Of a stretch of DNA of 6,728 nt, positions 1 through 6,137 are shown piece by piece. A program made the translations under genes and the position numbers. The stretch is from Candidatus Beckwithbacteria bacterium (lineage in GTDB: Bacteria > Patescibacteriota > Microgenomatia > UBA1400 > CG1-02-47-37): contig JAUYJQ010000066.1 of NCBI GenBank assembly GCA_030699295.1, forward strand, positions 1-6,728, given 5' to 3'. Position 1 is the first letter of the stretch. The number at the start of each line of letters is the position of its first letter. Under the pieces are notes generated by a model. It worked only from the letters and a program-made list of their open reading frames with translations. It did not search any database and was not told the origin of the DNA.

Positions 1-91
1 CCGTCCCCAAACCGCCGCCTTTAGATTGCAGCAGGACCAGGGCGATTAACCCTAGCGCTATCAATATTTGAAACAGAATTAATCCGGGCAT
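1..91 (-). CDS. secG: Preprotein translocase subunit SecG, N-terminal fragment (gene continues beyond the left edge)
   Basis: SecG is a small two-helix membrane subunit of the SecYEG channel and assists SecA-driven protein export. Thirty codons are visible, starting at the ATG whose complement is 89-91. They encode one hydrophobic helix (about residues 3-20), then LLQSKGGGLGT, which matches the conserved SecG loop after the first helix (LLQxGKGxGLG-like). The loop motif in the right place after a short N-terminal helix is what identifies the gene. The second helix and C-terminus lie outside the window. The start overlaps the end of the upstream holin-like gene by 13 nt, so co-translation in one operon is likely. 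No Shine-Dalgarno sequence precedes the start. The short visible length limits confidence. Confidence 0.8.
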   Translation of the reverse strand, partial: MPGLILFQILIALGLIALVLLQSKGGGLGT

Positions 92-486
92 ATGACGAAA
101 TTTAATATTTTATTGGTCAAGCTCAAGGCTAAAGAGGCCAGAATGTAGCTGGCAAACAAACTAACAGTAAAAGAAGAAATGCTGAAACCGGCTTGGTTTA
201 AACCCGGGAAAACAAAGCTGACTACCCGGAGAGTCGGCAGCAGATTAACCGTAATGACTAAAACTAAGACTTGGCTGACCCAACTGAGCAGGCCCAAGGT
301 TAATAAATTTAACGGCAGGAGAATCAGTTTAATTATCGGTTTGGCCAATTGATTCAACAAGGTAAAGACCACTCCAATCCAAAACAGATCCAGTAAGTCG
401 GCGGGAACCAATAAGCCGGGATAAACCCGGCCGACCAGTAACAAACCTAAACTACTGATGAGACTTTGACTTAACCAGGCGCGCAT
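79..486 (-). CDS. Phage holin family IV / YvlD-like small integral membrane protein
   Basis: This 135-residue, very hydrophobic protein has about four predicted membrane helices (roughly residues 5-19, 33-57, 59-81 and 103-125). The segment LLNQLAKPIIKLILLPLNLL followed by TLG (residues 43-65) is the hallmark of the phage_holin_4_2 family, which includes Bacillus YvlD: a KPI...LP.N.LTLG pattern entering the third helix. Despite the name, these are mostly chromosomal proteins with no proven lytic role, and their function is poorly known. The gene lies between a secreted transglutaminase-like protein and secG, overlapping the first by 35 nt and the second by 13 nt. That arrangement points to one transcript and an envelope-related role. 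No alternative Met start would remove the longer overlap. No ribosome-binding site is evident. The family call is fairly secure; the function is not. Confidence 0.82.
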   Translation of the reverse strand: MRAWLSQSLISSLGLLLVGRVYPGLLVPADLLDLFWIGVVFTLLNQLAKPIIKLILLPLNLLTLGLLSWVSQVLVLVITVNLLPTLRVVSFVFPGLNQAGFSISSFTVSLFASYILASLALSLTNKILNFVICPD

Positions 487-2284
487 AGATCAATTTTAGC
501 ATAACCAGGCCGAGCAGGCTGGCCAAAGCCAAACGAAAGGCTAAACTGCCAAAAACCAGATTGTAGGCCGGCGTTACCGTCAGTTGCCGGCTGGTTTGAT
601 CCAAGTCAGAGGCGGCGGTGAGGGTGTCAGTAAAGCGGCTGTTCCAGCCGCTGGCCGGCAGAGTGAACTCGATTTCTGCCCGGCTCAGGGGCGGGAGAGC
701 TTCAATTTGCCAGGAATCAGGCTGGGGTTTCAAAAGCTGGCTGGTGAGCTGGACAGGCACCCGGTACAAAGCCACGTTGCCGGTATTGGCCACGATAATT
801 TTGCCTTTAAGATTGACCCCGGCCAAACTCTCTTTAGGTAAATCCAGGCTGAGCTTCAGCCCCTTAGTGGCTTGAACGCTGCGGCCAAAATCAACATGGA
901 CATTTTTGGCCGGCTGGTCATCGGTTTTGTAGGCCCCGGCCGGGATGGGATAGCGGCTATCCTGGCCTAAAATTACAAAAGCAAAGTGATTTAAATCAGT
1001 GTTGGAAAAATAATCAACTCCCCCGGTGGTGTTGCCCCAGGTGGGGTCGACCGGCCGCCACAGCTGCTGCTCCGGATCATAATATTCCGGCCAGGCGTGA
1101 AGCACGTCTTGCTTGAGGCTTAGCGGCCTAAGGGCTGAGTTATCAGTGTAGGCATAGCCATTGACTGCCCGGGCGGGAATACCGGCGGCGCGCGACAGGG
1201 CAATGAACAAGTCCGTAAACTCCATACACAGGGCTGAATCCCGGTTATCCAGAGCATTAGCCGCCCCCAGGCGGGTAATTGATTCACCCAAACGGCCGTA
1301 ATCGTAAATCAGGTTAGAAACCACGTAAAGGTATATTTGCTTAGGCGTGGTTAGCTCTTTAGCCAGGGCCTTAATTTTTGGCTGGTCTGACTCCCAATAT
1401 GGCTGAAACTTAAGGTAGTTGACAGTGTCGTTGTAGCTCCGGGGGAAATCGGAGCGCGGCTTCAAAAACAAAGTGGCTGAACCAGTGGCGACTACTTCAA
1501 GATTGGCTTGACTCCCCAACCGATAACTTGCTAACCAGTTGCCGTCAGGATCGACCCTAATATTACTCGGCGCCGGTTCAATGGTTTGATAAAGCACCTG
1601 TTGCCAGGGTGTATCCGGCGGCAAGGCGATCTCGGTCTCGACCGGATAAAAATTGGGATTATTCAGCTGATATTTAAGATTAAAGTCATACCACTGTTCT
1701 TGGCCGAAAGTGGCGCTGATGCCGTTTTCAAACAAGGACTCGGTATTAAACCTAAAAACCACGTTTGGCCCGCTCTTGGTTTGACTAATCGGAGCCGGCG
1801 TAATTACTGCCGCTTGGCCAAAACTAGCTGGGATACTTAAAGTCAGGTCATAGCGGGATAAGGATTCAGACTCGGCTAATTTTGGAATGCTTATTTCCCA
1901 GACATTACCCAAGCTCCGGGCAAAGTCAGTGGTGGTAAATTCCAGGGTAAACTGTTGGGACTTATCTTTGCCCAGGACTTTCTCAGGAAAAACAACGGTA
2001 ATGTTGGTGGTTTTATTACCTTGGACTACCTGGGGAGTCAGTTCTGCTTCTGGGGTAGTCAAGCGGATATTGGTTAAATTAGTCGATCCGATCGACAAAG
2101 CAAATTCAGAGGCGTAAATATTGGACAGTTTATTAATTAGCTCGACCTGGAGTTGGGCCCGGGTTTGGCCGTTTGTAGCCACTTGGTAATCAACTTGGTA
2201 ATTGGTAGTAAATTCCCCTTGGGCCAAGGCCCGGGTAGCTGTGACAAACACCAAGACTAAAGCCAGAATCAGCTTTTTTACCAT
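452..2284 (-). CDS. Secreted, membrane-anchored transglutaminase-like (papain-fold) protein
   Basis: This 610-residue exported protein has a signal peptide at about 1-22 (MVKK, a hydrophobic core, then ALA-Q, a type I cleavage site). Residues about 25-300 look beta-rich and are not recognised. A transglutaminase-like domain lies at about 300-440, with the triad C353 (SALCMEFTDLF), H396 (VLHAWPEYY) and D413 (PVDPTWG), so an active cysteine enzyme is likely. Members of this superfamily act as peptidases, amidases or crosslinkers; the substrate cannot be read here. Residues about 465-570 resemble a CARDB/NEW3-type Ig-like domain (IIVANTGNVALYRVPVQL). A C-terminal helix (about 577-602) followed by basic residues would anchor the protein with its bulk outside the cell. 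It is the first gene of a leftward cluster with a holin-like gene and secG, and is divergent from lexA. The start is the Met directly before the signal peptide. Confidence 0.9.
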   Translation of the reverse strand: MVKKLILALVLVFVTATRALAQGEFTTNYQVDYQVATNGQTRAQLQVELINKLSNIYASEFALSIGSTNLTNIRLTTPEAELTPQVVQGNKTTNITVVFPEKVLGKDKSQQFTLEFTTTDFARSLGNVWEISIPKLAESESLSRYDLTLSIPASFGQAAVITPAPISQTKSGPNVVFRFNTESLFENGISATFGQEQWYDFNLKYQLNNPNFYPVETEIALPPDTPWQQVLYQTIEPAPSNIRVDPDGNWLASYRLGSQANLEVVATGSATLFLKPRSDFPRSYNDTVNYLKFQPYWESDQPKIKALAKELTTPKQIYLYVVSNLIYDYGRLGESITRLGAANALDNRDSALCMEFTDLFIALSRAAGIPARAVNGYAYTDNSALRPLSLKQDVLHAWPEYYDPEQQLWRPVDPTWGNTTGGVDYFSNTDLNHFAFVILGQDSRYPIPAGAYKTDDQPAKNVHVDFGRSVQATKGLKLSLDLPKESLAGVNLKGKIIVANTGNVALYRVPVQLTSQLLKPQPDSWQIEALPPLSRAEIEFTLPASGWNSRFTDTLTAASDLDQTSRQLTVTPAYNLVFGSLAFRLALASLLGLVMLKLIYARLVKSKSHQ

Positions 2285-2291
2285 AAACTTT

Positions 2292-2297
2292 ATTTTA
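2292..2297 (-). promoter_or_regulatory. Possible -10 element for the transglutaminase-holin-secG cluster
   Basis: Read on the minus strand this is TAAAAT, a 5/6 match to the sigma-70 -10 box, seven bases upstream of the transglutaminase ATG. No convincing -35 lies at 15-19 bp spacing. If it is used, transcription would start at or beside the start codon, giving a leaderless mRNA. AT-rich sequence makes such matches common, so this is tentative. Confidence 0.3.
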
Positions 2298-2313
2298 ACC
2301 TAAAAATTGGCAC

Positions 2314-2343
2314 TTGACATTGGGGAAAACTTCGTCCTAAGAT
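2314..2343 (+). promoter_or_regulatory. Sigma-70 promoter of lexA
   Basis: A perfect -35 box TTGACA (2314-2319) is followed after 18 bp by TAAGAT (2338-2343), a 4/6 match to the -10 consensus. Transcription would start near 2350 and give a leader of about 16 nt before the lexA ATG. The palindrome at 2330-2352 overlaps the -10 box and the predicted start site, as expected for a repressor-controlled promoter. Confidence 0.6.
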
Positions 2344-2352
2344 GAAACGAAG
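2330..2352. promoter_or_regulatory. Candidate LexA operator (inverted repeat over the lexA -10 box)
   Basis: The arms CTTCGT (2330-2335) and ACGAAG (2347-2352) are perfect inverted repeats separated by 11 bp. An alternative, tighter reading within the same bases is TTCGTC-N4-GATGAA (2331-2346), a palindrome with one mismatched pair. Either covers the -10 element, so bound protein would block RNA polymerase. LexA usually represses its own gene, and operator sequences differ widely between phyla, so mismatch to the E. coli or Bacillus boxes does not argue against this. Assignment rests on position and symmetry only. Confidence 0.45.
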
Positions 2353-2365
2353 ATAAGCCTAATAT

Positions 2366-2992
2366 ATGCCAGTAACTTTATATAGACGCCAGAGACAGAT
2401 TGTTGAATTTATTTCCCAATACATTCAGGCCAATAGCTGTTCACCAACACTTCAGGAAATCGCTGACGCTATGCAGGTGTCCTCGTTGGCCACGGTTCAT
2501 GAGCACATTCAAACCTTGGTAAAAAAGGGCGTTATCAAAAAATATATCGGCTCTATTCGCGGTCTGGAAGTGGTCGAAGCCAATTATCACCCGGAACAAG
2601 CCGGCGTCAATCTGCCGATTTTGGGTTATATTGCGGCCGGTAAGCCGATCGAACCATATACCGACCCCAACGCCAGTTACAGCGTTTCCCCGACCATGGT
2701 TTCCGGTAAAAAGCGCTCTTTTGTGCTCCAGGTCAAGGGCGACTCAATGATCGATGAAGGCATTTTAGACGGCGACTACGTCATCATCGAGGAAACTAAT
2801 ATAGCTGAAAACGGAGAAATTGTCGTGGCTCTGCTGGAGAATGGTTTAGCTACACTCAAACGCTTTTTTAAAGAAGCCACCCGGATTCGCCTCGAGCCGG
2901 CCAACTCGGCCATGAGCCCGATTTATGCCACTAACGTCCGTATCCAAGGCAAGTGTGTCGGCGTTATCCGTAAGTTTAAGACCTTGAACTAG
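2366..2992 (+). CDS. lexA: LexA repressor, SOS regulator with self-cleaving S24 protease domain
   Basis: LexA represses DNA-damage genes and, when RecA filaments form, cuts itself and releases them. The 208-residue length is normal. Residues 1-70 form the winged helix-turn-helix; the recognition segment SSLATVHEHIQTL (39-51) resembles that of other LexA proteins. The C-terminal latent protease has the Ala91-Gly92 cleavage site (YIAAGKPIE), catalytic Ser127 in KGDSMIDEG and general-base Lys165 in ATLKRF. Their spacing is within one residue of E. coli LexA, so the protein should be fully cleavable. This combination argues against a phage CI or UmuD homologue. A promoter with an overlapping palindrome precedes the gene, suggesting autoregulation. 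No clear Shine-Dalgarno is present. Its stop overlaps that of the convergent dedA gene. No other SOS gene is in the window. Confidence 0.95.
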   Translation: MPVTLYRRQRQIVEFISQYIQANSCSPTLQEIADAMQVSSLATVHEHIQTLVKKGVIKKYIGSIRGLEVVEANYHPEQAGVNLPILGYIAAGKPIEPYTDPNASYSVSPTMVSGKKRSFVLQVKGDSMIDEGILDGDYVIIEETNIAENGEIVVALLENGLATLKRFFKEATRIRLEPANSAMSPIYATNVRIQGKCVGVIRKFKTLN

Positions 2993-3594
2993 TGCTTGGC
3001 CATAAAAACCGGCATGACTGATAGGAAAATAATTGCCAGGACGACTAATGAGAAATTGGCTTTAACCCAAGGAAGATTACCGAAAAAATAACCCATTAAA
3101 GTAAACCCGGCTACCCAGGTAATACCGCCGGTGGCGTTAAAGGTAATAAACCGCTTATACTCCATTTTACCGATACCGGCCACAAACGGAGCAAACGTCC
3201 GGACAATCGGTATGAACCGGGCCAGAAAGATTGTTTTACCGCCGTGTTTGTCATAAAATTTTTGAGCTTTAGCTAAGTGTTCTCGATTTAGCGGTAGCTT
3301 TGGGTGGGCAATAATTTTTTTGCCGAAAAAATGACCAATCCAATAATTGACAGTGTCCCCCAAGAAAGCCGCCAGCCAGAGAAGAACCAGTAGACCGGCA
3401 ACATTTAAAGAACCCAGTGAGGCCAGGGCTCCGGCGGCAAACAAAAGCGAGTCTCCGGGTAAAAACGGGGTAAAAACAAACCCGGTTTCAGCAAAAACAA
3501 TCAGAAATAAAATCAAATAAGTCAGACCGCCATAGTCAGCAGTGATTTGCACCAGATAACGGTCAATGTGGAGAAGAAATTCAAACAAAAACAT
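2989..3594 (-). CDS. DedA-family (SNARE-associated/VTT domain) integral membrane protein
   Basis: The 201-residue length is typical for DedA proteins, a VTT-domain membrane family implicated in lipid translocation across the membrane and in proton-motive-force and envelope homeostasis. Family motifs are all visible: FAETG with E36, FLPGDSLLF with D48, LGDTVNYWIG (78-87), and FLARFIPIVRTFAPFVAG with R126 and R132. E36, D48, R126 and R132 appear to correspond to the acidic and basic residues needed in E. coli YqjA/YghB. Hydrophobic segments lie at about 24-40, 48-60, 64-80, 148-172 and 178-198. The start codon shares one base with the korB stop (TAATG), so translation is probably coupled and this is the last gene of the korA-korB-dedA operon. 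Which DedA paralogue it represents, and the exact substrate, cannot be told from sequence. Confidence 0.92.
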   Translation of the reverse strand: MFLFEFLLHIDRYLVQITADYGGLTYLILFLIVFAETGFVFTPFLPGDSLLFAAGALASLGSLNVAGLLVLLWLAAFLGDTVNYWIGHFFGKKIIAHPKLPLNREHLAKAQKFYDKHGGKTIFLARFIPIVRTFAPFVAGIGKMEYKRFITFNATGGITWVAGFTLMGYFFGNLPWVKANFSLVVLAIIFLSVMPVFMAKH

Positions 3595-4439
3595 TATTTA
3601 AACTCGTCCAACACTTGGGTTAAATCGATTTGTCTGATATCCGCCTCAACCAAGGGCTTATCTTTTAATAAAGCAAAATTTTCATGCCAGGGGGTCCGGG
3701 GTACCTGGTAGAAAACGCCGATCGGCAGTTTGTCGGTTTTATAACTGGCTTTCCAGGCGGCTTCCAGGTTAGCCGGGTCATGGCCAAGTTTATCCAGATA
3801 CTCAACGTGCTCCCGGTACCAGGAATAAGGCCGGGATTTATTGTAAGTCGGGCAGGGCTGGAGGACGTCGATTAAACTAAAACCCTGATGCTTGGTGGCT
3901 TCGACTAAAAGCTTGGTCAGGTGAGGAATATCTCCGGCAAAACCGCGGGCCACAAAGCTGGCACTGTTGGTTAAGGCCGTGGCTAAGGGGTTAAACGGCT
4001 CGTCAGTTGTCCCTAACGGGGTGCTGGGAGTGACTTGGCCCTTGGGAGTAGTCGGTGATTTTTGGCCGGTAGTCAGGGAGTAGAGAAAGTTGTCGTGAGT
4101 TAAAACCGTGACGTCGTGATTCCCCCGAGCCAGTGATAAAAGATGGCCGACACCCTCGCCGTAACAGCCGCCGTCGCCGATAATCACAAACACTTTTAAA
4201 TTGTGATTGGCTAACTTAATTCCGGCCGCCGGCGGCAGACCCCGGCCATGCAGAGCGTGAAAGCCGTAAGCAAAGACAAAATCGGCCATGTTACCGGAAC
4301 AACCGACGTCATAGACAAACACAGCCTGGTGGGTTTTAATCTGCAGCTGGTCGAGGGCGGCTTTGATAGCTCCTAAGATGGCAAAGTTGCCGCAGCCCGG
4401 ACACCAGGTGGGACTGATGTTAGTGACTCGTTGGCTCAT
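3594..4439 (-). CDS. korB: 2-oxoacid:ferredoxin oxidoreductase, beta subunit (thiamine diphosphate and 4Fe-4S binding)
   Basis: This subunit binds thiamine diphosphate and the iron-sulfur cluster that passes electrons from 2-oxoacid decarboxylation to ferredoxin. The 281-residue length is typical of two-subunit enzymes. TWCPGCGNF supplies C13 and C16; C47 (VGCSG) and C196 (LQPCPTYN) complete the four-cysteine set expected for one 4Fe-4S cluster. The thiamine diphosphate/Mg motif is GDGGCYGEG (88-96), with D116-N117 following. The segment YSLTTGQKSPTTPKG (120-134) is characteristic of KorB/VorB-type and Sulfolobus-type enzymes; classical pyruvate enzymes differ here. The start overlaps the korA stop as ATGA, typical for subunits made in equal amounts. 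No ferredoxin-like delta subunit is encoded nearby, so a separate ferredoxin is the presumed acceptor. Substrate (2-oxoglutarate, pyruvate or branched-chain 2-oxoacids) is unresolved; the symbol denotes family. Confidence 0.92.
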   Translation of the reverse strand: MSQRVTNISPTWCPGCGNFAILGAIKAALDQLQIKTHQAVFVYDVGCSGNMADFVFAYGFHALHGRGLPPAAGIKLANHNLKVFVIIGDGGCYGEGVGHLLSLARGNHDVTVLTHDNFLYSLTTGQKSPTTPKGQVTPSTPLGTTDEPFNPLATALTNSASFVARGFAGDIPHLTKLLVEATKHQGFSLIDVLQPCPTYNKSRPYSWYREHVEYLDKLGHDPANLEAAWKASYKTDKLPIGVFYQVPRTPWHENFALLKDKPLVEADIRQIDLTQVLDEFK

Positions 4440-6058
4440 AATTTTTTTACTGCCTCAATAATTTCTTCAGAGTAGAACTGGCGACCGTCGTACTTTAAGA
4501 GATTGTCTTTAATAATCATGCCTGTTTCCTGAGCAATTAACTTGGAAATCTGGCCAGTGGCATTGGCTTCAACTGTCATTAACCTGGGTTTGCCGGCAAT
4601 CAAGCTTAAGAACTGATTTTGCGGAAATGGCCACAGCCAGGAGAAATGGATAAAGTTGGTGTCGGGCAGTTGCTCTAGGGCGTCAATGATCGCCCCTTTA
4701 TTTGATCCCCAGGAAATAATCGTAGTTTTAGCAGTGGTCGGCCCATAACGCTTTGGCCCGATTAAGTCGGGGCTGGCTAGAATTGTCTTGAGTTTAGTTA
4801 AACGCTTATTCATTTGTTTAGTTCTTTCAGCGGCGACTTCGGTAGCATAACCCAGTTCGTCGTGTTCATAGGAATTAATTAAATGGATACCGCCGGGAGT
4901 ACCGGGCAGGGGCCGCGGGGAAATTCCCGACTCAGTGACCTGATAGCGGGCAAAAGGCTGGTCAGATTCGGTTAAACCAGAGGCCAGGGAGTATCGTTGA
5001 TTATGGTGTTTGTCAGCCGGACGGTTAGTAGTGTAGTAACCCTCCCCCAAGTTTTTGTCTGACAAAATTATTACCGGCAGTTGGTACTTTTCTGCCAGGT
5101 TTTGGGCCTTGGCGGCCAAAGCAAAGGCTTCTTGCGGATCACCGGGGGCCAGCACAATCCGGGGGAACTCATCTTGAGCGGCGTTGATGGCAAACAGCAG
5201 ATCGCCCTGGCCGCTCCAGGTGGGCATACCTGAGGCCGGCCCGGGACGCATGCCCAAGATGATCACCACCGGGGTTTCCGTTCCCCCGGCCAAACCCAAG
5301 CCTTCAGTCATTAAGGAAAAACCGCCGCCGCTGGTAGCCACCATTGACCGAACCCCGCCGGCGCCGGCGCCGATAGCCATATTAATAACGCCGATCTCGT
5401 CTTCAGCGTGGTTGACCACAATGCCTAGCTTTTCCGCCTTAGCTGCCAAATAATGGAGGATCGGAGTGGACGGCGTCATCGGGTAAGCGCAGTAAAACTT
5501 CATGCCGCCGGCGACTGCGCCCAAAGCCAGGGCCTCATTGCCGTTAAGCATGATTTTGTTATTAAGCGGCTGCTTAGGAGCATCGAGTTTCAACTTTTTG
5601 TCAGAATAATTTTTGGCAGCAAAGTCAAAACCGAGTTGGGCCGCCTGGTAATTCTGGTCGATAATCGTTTGGTCTTTTCCGGCAAAAGCTTCTTTGATAA
5701 CGGCTTTTAATAAACTTAAGTCCAGCCCCAGCAGGAAACAGCTGCCGCCCAGGGCAACAGTATTTTTTGTTAGTAAATTGCCGCTTTGCTTAGCCAGGTC
5801 AGCCAGAGGAAAAGGGAGCGAGGCAATGGTTGAAGCTTTTAAATCAACCAAAAGATCCACTTTTATCCGGCCACTAGCCACCGGTTCGTTACTGATGACT
5901 ACTTCAAAAGTGTTGTGACCGCCGCGGATTAAAGACGGGTATTCGGTTGAACCGTAGCTATAAAAACCAGCCCTAAAAGCAGTTTTTTGCAGCATCAAAC
6001 CGGAAACCTTGATTCCCTCACCCGCCGCTCCGGCTATCTTCCAGTTCAAAAATGCCAT
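4436..6058 (-). CDS. korA: 2-oxoacid:ferredoxin oxidoreductase, alpha subunit (gamma-alpha fusion)
   Basis: This 540-residue protein is the partner of KorB; together they convert a 2-oxoacid plus CoA to acyl-CoA and CO2 while reducing ferredoxin in the cytoplasm. Residues about 1-155 are the gamma domain (GAAGEGIKVSG at 10-20, then TEYPSLIRGGHN at 38-49). The pyrimidine-binding alpha domain starts near 170, with YPMTPSTP (192-199) corresponding to the YPITP motif of archaeal enzymes, AEDEIG (218-223, carrying the likely thiamine-contacting glutamate), TSGGGFSLMTEG (242-253) and RPGPASGMPTWSGQGD (271-286). A further domain at about 380-540 resembles transketolase C-terminal domain II. The gamma-alpha order marks the two-subunit architecture. 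At 540 residues it seems somewhat shorter than many relatives (about 570-630 from memory), but no motif is missing. The ATG at 6058 directly precedes the Rossmann-like start, and no better start exists. Confidence 0.92.
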   Translation of the reverse strand: MAFLNWKIAGAAGEGIKVSGLMLQKTAFRAGFYSYGSTEYPSLIRGGHNTFEVVISNEPVASGRIKVDLLVDLKASTIASLPFPLADLAKQSGNLLTKNTVALGGSCFLLGLDLSLLKAVIKEAFAGKDQTIIDQNYQAAQLGFDFAAKNYSDKKLKLDAPKQPLNNKIMLNGNEALALGAVAGGMKFYCAYPMTPSTPILHYLAAKAEKLGIVVNHAEDEIGVINMAIGAGAGGVRSMVATSGGGFSLMTEGLGLAGGTETPVVIILGMRPGPASGMPTWSGQGDLLFAINAAQDEFPRIVLAPGDPQEAFALAAKAQNLAEKYQLPVIILSDKNLGEGYYTTNRPADKHHNQRYSLASGLTESDQPFARYQVTESGISPRPLPGTPGGIHLINSYEHDELGYATEVAAERTKQMNKRLTKLKTILASPDLIGPKRYGPTTAKTTIISWGSNKGAIIDALEQLPDTNFIHFSWLWPFPQNQFLSLIAGKPRLMTVEANATGQISKLIAQETGMIIKDNLLKYDGRQFYSEEIIEAVKKL

Positions 6059-6069
6059 GTTAAAAGCAT

Positions 6070-6075
6070 ATCATA
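6070..6075 (-). promoter_or_regulatory. Possible -10 element for the korA-korB-dedA operon
   Basis: Read on the minus strand this is TATGAT, a 5/6 match to the -10 box, ending 11 bases before the korA ATG. No good -35 lies upstream at normal spacing. It would give a leader of only about five bases. A second minus-strand TATAAT at 6132-6127 is an alternative that would give a leader of about 60 nt, with its -35 inside the divergent gene. Confidence 0.3.
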
Positions 6076-6103
6076 GAAGTACAAACGACGCGAAGCGATA
6101 TTC

Positions 6104-6131
6104 TTGACTTTTCTATATAATCAGATATTAT
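6104..6131 (+). promoter_or_regulatory. Promoter of the 174-residue orphan gene
   Basis: TTGACT (6104-6109, 5/6 to the -35 box) is followed after 16 bp by TATTAT (6126-6131, 5/6 to the -10 box). The -10 ends six bases before the ATG at 6138, so the transcript would be leaderless or nearly so. A perfect TATAAT at 6116-6121 is an alternative -10 but lacks a matching -35; it would give a leader of about ten bases. The 79-bp divergent gap holds nothing else recognisable. Confidence 0.5.
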
Positions 6132-6137
6132 AAGTCT

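Noticed and set aside
79..486. Holin-like gene as a sign of a prophage or lysis module
   Set aside because: No endolysin, structural or integrase genes are present, and the YvlD-type subgroup is chromosomal in many bacteria; the neighbours are housekeeping genes.
584..875. Two overlapping plus-strand open frames of 85 codons each
   Set aside because: They lie antisense to the transglutaminase gene, have atypical protein composition and no promoter; they arise from codon bias in the real gene.
1586..2117. Plus-strand open frames of 84 and 76 codons
   Set aside because: Antisense shadows of the signal-peptide-bearing transglutaminase gene with no recognisable domains.
2366..2992. Phage CI-like or UmuD-like identity for the S24 protein
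   Set aside because: The N-terminal winged-helix sequence, full length and residue spacing match LexA; UmuD lacks this domain and phage repressors have a different helix-turn-helix.
3684..3875. Plus-strand open frame of 63 codons antisense to korB
   Set aside because: The korB reading has conserved Fe-S and thiamine motifs; the antisense frame has none.
5184..5918. A tandem series of plus-strand open frames antisense to korA
   Set aside because: They are antisense to strongly conserved KorA motifs, are Pro/Ala/Arg-rich or featureless, and have no start context.
6088..6096. Small palindrome CGCGAAGCG as hairpin or operator
   Set aside because: Only three paired bases on each side of a 3-nt loop; too short to distinguish from chance.
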